From a virus: 25,466 nt of DNA. The notes under the pieces are model-generated. The model was not told the DNA's origin and did no database searches. It worked only from the letters and a program-made list of their open reading frames with translations. The position numbers and the translations under genes were made by a program. Positions 22,656 through 25,466 of this stretch are shown piece by piece; position 1 is the first letter of the stretch; every line of letters begins with the position of its first letter. The DNA lies in the IMG/VR virus record IMGVR_UViG_3300012944_000057, positions 1-25,466 of that record; one strand, written 5' to 3'.

Positions 22656-23231
22656 TCAGTTGGCGGATTTTTCGAGCGCGTTGAGCTTTCGCGCAAGGTG
22701 CGAGATGGCCTCGCTCGACCAGCCGCAGGCGATGCGGTGCGCGCCCTCATAGCGTGTCGACCAGCCCTCGCGCCATCGTGTCCAGGAGACCTGCGCGAGC
22801 GCGGCTCGACGGCGTGAGCTCAAGGTCCGAGCGCCGGCTGACTGGCATTGCGGACAGGCGAACGTCATCACTCCATTCGAGGTGTATCCGCGGCCCTTGC
22901 AAGGCACACACGGAACGGAACGCGGGGAGAGTACCTCATAGACAGCAAGCGCCGCGAAGTGCCGGCACCGCCAGAAGAGATCCGTGCCCTTCGCCGGCCA
23001 CGCATCGGCGACTGCGAAGTCGTGGATCTCGTCGGAGAGACGCTCCTCGAGCTCGGCCAGGCTGAAGAGGTCCAGCGTCTCGCGCACCATACCCATGAGG
23101 AACGGCCCGCGCGGCAGGTCTTTCAAAAGCGCGGCGAGCGGATATGCCGAAGCGATCATCGTGCCGTCCGGCAATTCGATCCGCTGGATGAAGCTCATGC
23201 CGAGGCGCTGCCAGCCCTTTTCGGGATTCAT
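22656..23231 (-). CDS. Q-like late antiterminator (zinc CxxC/CxxC)
   Basis: It encodes 191 residues; ATG 23231 overlaps the previous stop as ATGA. A helical N-terminal part (30-105; DLFWRCRHFAALAVYEVLS at its end) is followed by a zinc module C108-x2-C111 and C126-x2-C129 (CVPCKGRG ... CPQCQSAG). A basic helix-rich end follows (SSRRRAALAQVSWTRWREGW). This resembles the antitermination Q families of lambdoid phages (PF03589-like). Q joins RNA polymerase near the late promoter and lets it pass terminators. The candidate promoter and two terminators immediately downstream fit this role well. The alternative would be a DnaJ-like zinc protein, but no J domain is present. Confidence 0.72.
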   Translation of the reverse strand: MNPEKGWQRLGMSFIQRIELPDGTMIASAYPLAALLKDLPRGPFLMGMVRETLDLFSLAELEERLSDEIHDFAVADAWPAKGTDLFWRCRHFAALAVYEVLSPRSVPCVPCKGRGYTSNGVMTFACPQCQSAGARTLSSRRRAALAQVSWTRWREGWSTRYEGAHRIACGWSSEAISHLARKLNALEKSAN

Positions 23232-23464
23232 CCAGGCACCTCGCCCTTGGTCTTGGTCTTGGCCAGCTCAAGAGCAAGCAGCGAGTCGAAGGTCCGGCTG
23301 AGATCGGGCGCCGGCGACCTGAGCGTGATCATGCCGTCTTCTCGACCGTAGATCTGCGCCCACCGCGGCGTCGGATCCTCCGCCAGCGCCTTCAGAAGGC
23401 AAAGCGAAATCTTGAAGCCATTGACCTCGATATCTTCGCCACTCGTGCTGACCAGGATCTTCAT
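23228..23464 (-). CDS. Small protein of unknown function
   Basis: It encodes 78 residues from ATG 23464, overlapping the previous stop as ATGA. Sequence: MKILVSTSGEDIEVNGFKIS, then LCLLKALAEDPTPRWAQIYG, then MITLRSPAPDLSRTFDSLLA with a Lys/Glu-rich end. A beta-hairpin followed by a helix is likely, with no metal motif. Its stop overlaps the start of the Q-like gene, so the two are made together. It may be a partner or regulator of Q, but there is no direct evidence. The family is not recognised. Confidence 0.68.
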   Translation of the reverse strand: MKILVSTSGEDIEVNGFKISLCLLKALAEDPTPRWAQIYGREDGMITLRSPAPDLSRTFDSLLALELAKTKTKGEVPG

Positions 23465-23727
23465 GCCTTGAGGTCTCCCCGCTCGAGTTTCTCAAGCGCA
23501 TCGTGATAGCGAGCGAGCGCCGGCGTTCGCGCCTGGCGCGGGTCGAGCGTCTTCAGCTCCACCATTGCGAGGTATAGAGCGCGTACGCGCCGCCAGCGCC
23601 CGCGGAATTCCTCGACCTTCTTCGCGAGCTGCGCGGTCTCGCCGTCGACGAGCTTGTCGATGAGCTTCGCCTTCTGCGTCGGCGACTTGCCCTTGAGCGC
23701 AGATTCCTCGCGGATCACCGTCGTCAT
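23461..23727 (-). CDS. Small helical protein of unknown function
   Basis: It encodes 88 residues from ATG 23727, fixed by the ATGA overlap with the previous gene; the reading to 23814 is rejected as overlap. It is charged and helical: KGKSPTQKAKLIDKLVDGET, QLAKKVEEFRGRWRRVRALY, and DALEKLERGDLKA at the end. Trp and Arg in the middle (RGRWRRVR) could contact nucleic acid. There is no Cys and no membrane segment. The conserved order RuvC, three small genes, 78-residue protein, Q suggests a replication or late-control role. Function is unknown. Confidence 0.68.
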   Translation of the reverse strand: MTTVIREESALKGKSPTQKAKLIDKLVDGETAQLAKKVEEFRGRWRRVRALYLAMVELKTLDPRQARTPALARYHDALEKLERGDLKA

Positions 23728-24062
23728 TGAGGGCGCTTGAGCCCGTTCAATGACTTCGCGACCTCGAGGCGGGGAGCCCTCTCCTCGCTCAGCTCCGCCG
23801 CGGTCTTCTCCCATTCTGCGGTGATGCGCTCATCGAACTCCGCCTCGAGCATGGTGCCGCGCTCGATGAGGATCGAGGCGAGAACGCCACAGCGGATCGC
23901 ATCGAACTGCGCCTGCACCGCGAACTGGATGATATCCGTGACCTCGATGATCCCCTTCGCCGCCATGGCAAGGGCGAAGGATTCCATCGCGGCGAGTCTG
24001 CGTTCCGAGCGCGCGATCGTCGCCGCCTCCGCCGCCTTCTCCGCCTGTGCTGCATCGATCAT
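23724..24062 (-). CDS. Small Ala/Glu-rich coiled-coil protein
   Basis: It encodes 112 residues from ATG 24062, with ATGA overlaps on both sides. It is Ala-, Glu- and Arg-rich and mostly helical (AQAEKAAEAATIARSERRL, then ERGTMLEAEFDERITAEWEK). A more hydrophobic central section is FAVQAQFDAIRCGVLASILI, not long or apolar enough for a membrane helix. Coiled-coil oligomerisation is likely. It could be a small replication accessory protein. I recognise no family. The reading to 24113 runs into the previous gene and is rejected. Confidence 0.68.
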   Translation of the reverse strand: MIDAAQAEKAAEAATIARSERRLAAMESFALAMAAKGIIEVTDIIQFAVQAQFDAIRCGVLASILIERGTMLEAEFDERITAEWEKTAAELSEERAPRLEVAKSLNGLKRPQ

Positions 24063-24361
24063 GTCGTTGCCTCCGGTTGTGTTTCTTTTGCTCGCGTCCA
24101 ATCCGGCGCCCATCCCCAGTGCTTCACCGGAATGACGCCGCTCGGGAGCCTCGGCGCCTGCTCCGCGCGCAGCTCCCGCTCGCGACGCTGAATGCTTGAA
24201 GGATTCGGCTTCTTCGGTCGCGCCTGGCGGATAAGACGATCATCGCGATCGCCGCGCATCCAGCGGCCGTAGATGGTGTCCCGATTGAGGCTGTATCTCC
24301 GGCAGAGATAGGGGAGCGTGCACGCCATGCCGTAGAGCGTGTAGTCGGCGCGGCGCGTCAT
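24059..24361 (-). CDS. Putative helix-turn-helix protein
   Basis: It encodes 100 residues from ATG 24361, which forms an ATGA overlap with the RuvC stop. The longer reading to 24619 lies within the RuvC gene. Residues about 15-45 (LPYLCRRYSLNRDTIYGRWM) look like a helix-turn-helix with a recognition helix NRDTIYGRW, followed by RGDRDDRLI. The rest is basic (QARPKKPNPSSIQRRERELR) and ends WGWAPDWTRAKETQ. The protein is probably a DNA-binding factor, perhaps a regulator of the operon. No partner domain is visible. Confidence 0.65.
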   Translation of the reverse strand: MTRRADYTLYGMACTLPYLCRRYSLNRDTIYGRWMRGDRDDRLIRQARPKKPNPSSIQRRERELRAEQAPRLPSGVIPVKHWGWAPDWTRAKETQPEATT

Positions 24362-24858
24362 GCGGACCTCGGTGCGCGTTCGCGCGCATAGAGTGCGATG
24401 AGGAGTGCCTCGGCGCGGCCGTGATGTTTCGCGAGGCCGAGCTCGGCGAGCGGGAACGTGAGCCGCGCCTTGTCGAGCGAGGCGCGCTTGCGCTGTGTAT
24501 CGGTGAGTTTCGTGCCGGTTGTGATAAGTCCTAGCGCCCGCTTCCAGGTCGCTGGAGCGATGAGTTCGATCGGCAGCGACATCGTCTGCAGGGTCGCGAG
24601 AATCGATCCGAGCGTACAACCCTGGCTGAAGCCGCCGGCGCTACCCGTCTTCGGCATCGCGTGGACGAGTTCGACGTAAGCGCGTGTCGGCGAACCCGGC
24701 GGTCGTGTGATCAGGATGTCGCGCAGGGCGCGTCCATCAATCCATGCGAGCTTTCGAATGCGAATCACCGGCAGATCGACGAGAAGCTCGATCGAGCCGC
24801 TTGGACCCAGCACGGCGAGCGCGCCTGTGAGCCCTGGATCGATGCCGATGATGCGCAT
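24358..24858 (-). CDS. RuvC-like Holliday junction resolvase
   Basis: It encodes 166 residues; ATG 24858 forms TGATG with the previous stop. The RNase H fold starts MRIIGIDPGLTGALAV with Asp7, the first catalytic acid. AYVELVHAMP gives Glu63. The end GLAKHHGRAEALLIALYA holds His145/His146 and Glu150, in the place of the last acids of cellular RuvC; a His in that site is known in some RuvC proteins. GFSQGCTLGSILATL (76-90) is typical of the phage type. It would cut branched DNA before packaging. The family is clear; the active-site variant is an observation. Confidence 0.88.
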   Translation of the reverse strand: MRIIGIDPGLTGALAVLGPSGSIELLVDLPVIRIRKLAWIDGRALRDILITRPPGSPTRAYVELVHAMPKTGSAGGFSQGCTLGSILATLQTMSLPIELIAPATWKRALGLITTGTKLTDTQRKRASLDKARLTFPLAELGLAKHHGRAEALLIALYARERAPRSA

Positions 24859-25271
24859 CAGACGTCGACCTCGGCGAATATCTTCTTCAGTTGGCGGAGC
24901 GTCTCAGGATGCAGCTTGCCGAGCCGCGGCAGGATGTCGTTGAGCTCCGTCAGGAAGACTGGAATCGGGACTTCGGTGGCTGGGTTCTTCGATCCCGTCG
25001 GCTGCCAGTCCGAATGCGTGCCGTCGGCGCGTCGCACCCGAAGGTACAGCCGCTTCGTCTTCGCTGCCTTGCGCGGCTTCTTTGGCTTCGCCACTTTACC
25101 GCCCCCCCCGTTTTTCGCCGCCGGCGCAGACGTCTGCGCTGGCGTTTTCTTCTTCGCCGCATAGGTGCAGGGCTTGCACGTCGGCGTGTGCCCGCCCTTG
25201 CAGCCCGCGTTCTTCGGGAAGTCCTCGAGCGGTTTTGTCACGCCGCACTTCTTGCAGTCCTTCGATTCCAT
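24858..25271 (-). CDS. Zinc-finger protein, possibly part of a longer protein
   Basis: It encodes 137 residues from ATG 25271, behind GAGGGG with a six-base spacer. Cys6-x2-Cys9 (CKKCGVTKPLEDF) and Cys32-x2-Cys35 (CKPC) make a zinc knuckle like those at the start of phage HNH-like and recombination proteins, with CKGGH between. A Lys/Ala/Pro linker (38-72) follows. Residues about 73-95 (KRLYLRVRRADGTHSDWQPT) closely resemble the end of the first fibronectin-like domain of the J-like protein. The same frame stays open from 25272 to the right edge, so the start might lie outside the window. Function unknown; perhaps DNA binding. Confidence 0.68.
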   Translation of the reverse strand: MESKDCKKCGVTKPLEDFPKNAGCKGGHTPTCKPCTYAAKKKTPAQTSAPAAKNGGGGKVAKPKKPRKAAKTKRLYLRVRRADGTHSDWQPTGSKNPATEVPIPVFLTELNDILPRLGKLHPETLRQLKKIFAEVDV

Positions 25272-25466
25272 GTCGTTCCCCTCGGTTGCTTTGGTGTCGT
25301 TCTTCGCCGGCGTCTTGTCCGGCTCTGGCTGCTCGATCAGGTAGTAGCGGAGATTGCGGACGGCAACCAGGCGCTCGGTGATGAGATCGCCGAGTTCGAG
25401 GTCGACGCGATCGGGCGAGCTCGTGCCGAGTTTCGAAAGGATGACGCTGCGAACGATCGGCCCGCC
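25272..25466 (-). other. Coding-like open frame at the right edge, in frame with the zinc-finger gene
   Basis: These 65 codons have no stop and join the frame of the gene above. They read like protein (VDLELGDLITERLVAVRNLR, then a charged linker EPDKTPAKNDTKATEGND). There is no ATG, GTG or TTG start here. It is either the C-terminal end of a protein fused to the zinc finger, or an upstream gene with no stop visible. Confidence 0.45.

Noticed and set aside
1-25466. tRNA or rRNA genes
   Set aside because: I found no cloverleaf with TTCRANNY arm or rRNA-like stretch, and the genes are packed too tightly.

Overview
The window is a 25.5 kb segment of a tailed bacteriophage or prophage genome. It is GC-rich (roughly 60-65% by eye), and every gene I can support lies on the minus strand, so the genome reads from right to left. 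The HK97-type head genes, the lambda-type tail genes with a slippery-heptamer chaperone, and the Q-like antiterminator point to a siphovirus-like phage of a GC-rich Gram-negative bacterium, probably a pseudomonadote. The host cannot be named from the sequence. No integrase, repressor, tRNA, CRISPR array or transposon is present.

Right to left. (1) 25466-22656, end of the early region: a zinc-finger protein, a RuvC-like resolvase, four small genes linked by ATGA overlaps (one with a helix-turn-helix-like stretch), and a CxxC/CxxC protein that looks like a Q-type antiterminator. (2) 22655-22394, a 262-base non-coding late-control region: a candidate promoter (TTGACG, 18-base spacer, TAGTTT) followed by two strong intrinsic terminators. 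This is the layout expected for antitermination control of the late genes. (3) 22393-16467, an accessory late block upstream of terminase: a secreted cysteine-rich Ig-like protein, a Kelch-type beta-propeller, a zinc-binding protein, two virion-like beta proteins, a protein with nine ~36-residue repeats, and two small proteins. (4) 16466-14057, packaging: HNH nuclease, P27-type small terminase and large terminase. (5) 14060-9166, head: HK97-type portal, ClpP-like protease, major capsid protein, probable decoration protein, connector and head closure protein. A terminator and two hairpins surround the capsid and decoration genes. (6) 9169-1, tail: HK97 gp10-like protein, DUF3168 tail terminator, major tail protein, chaperone G and G-T frameshift product, tape measure, a tail-tip protein carrying carbohydrate-binding-like modules, three small tip proteins, and a J-like tip/fibre protein that runs off the left edge.

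Nearly every junction from tape measure to tip, and from RuvC to Q, is an ATGA, GTGA or TGATG overlap, which implies translational coupling. These overlaps also fix many starts that would otherwise be placed too far upstream.

The less ordinary parts are the block upstream of terminase (secreted Ig protein, Kelch propeller, repeat protein), the late-control region, the lack of a normal start codon for the large terminase, and an 86% identical 52-base match between the two ends of the window.
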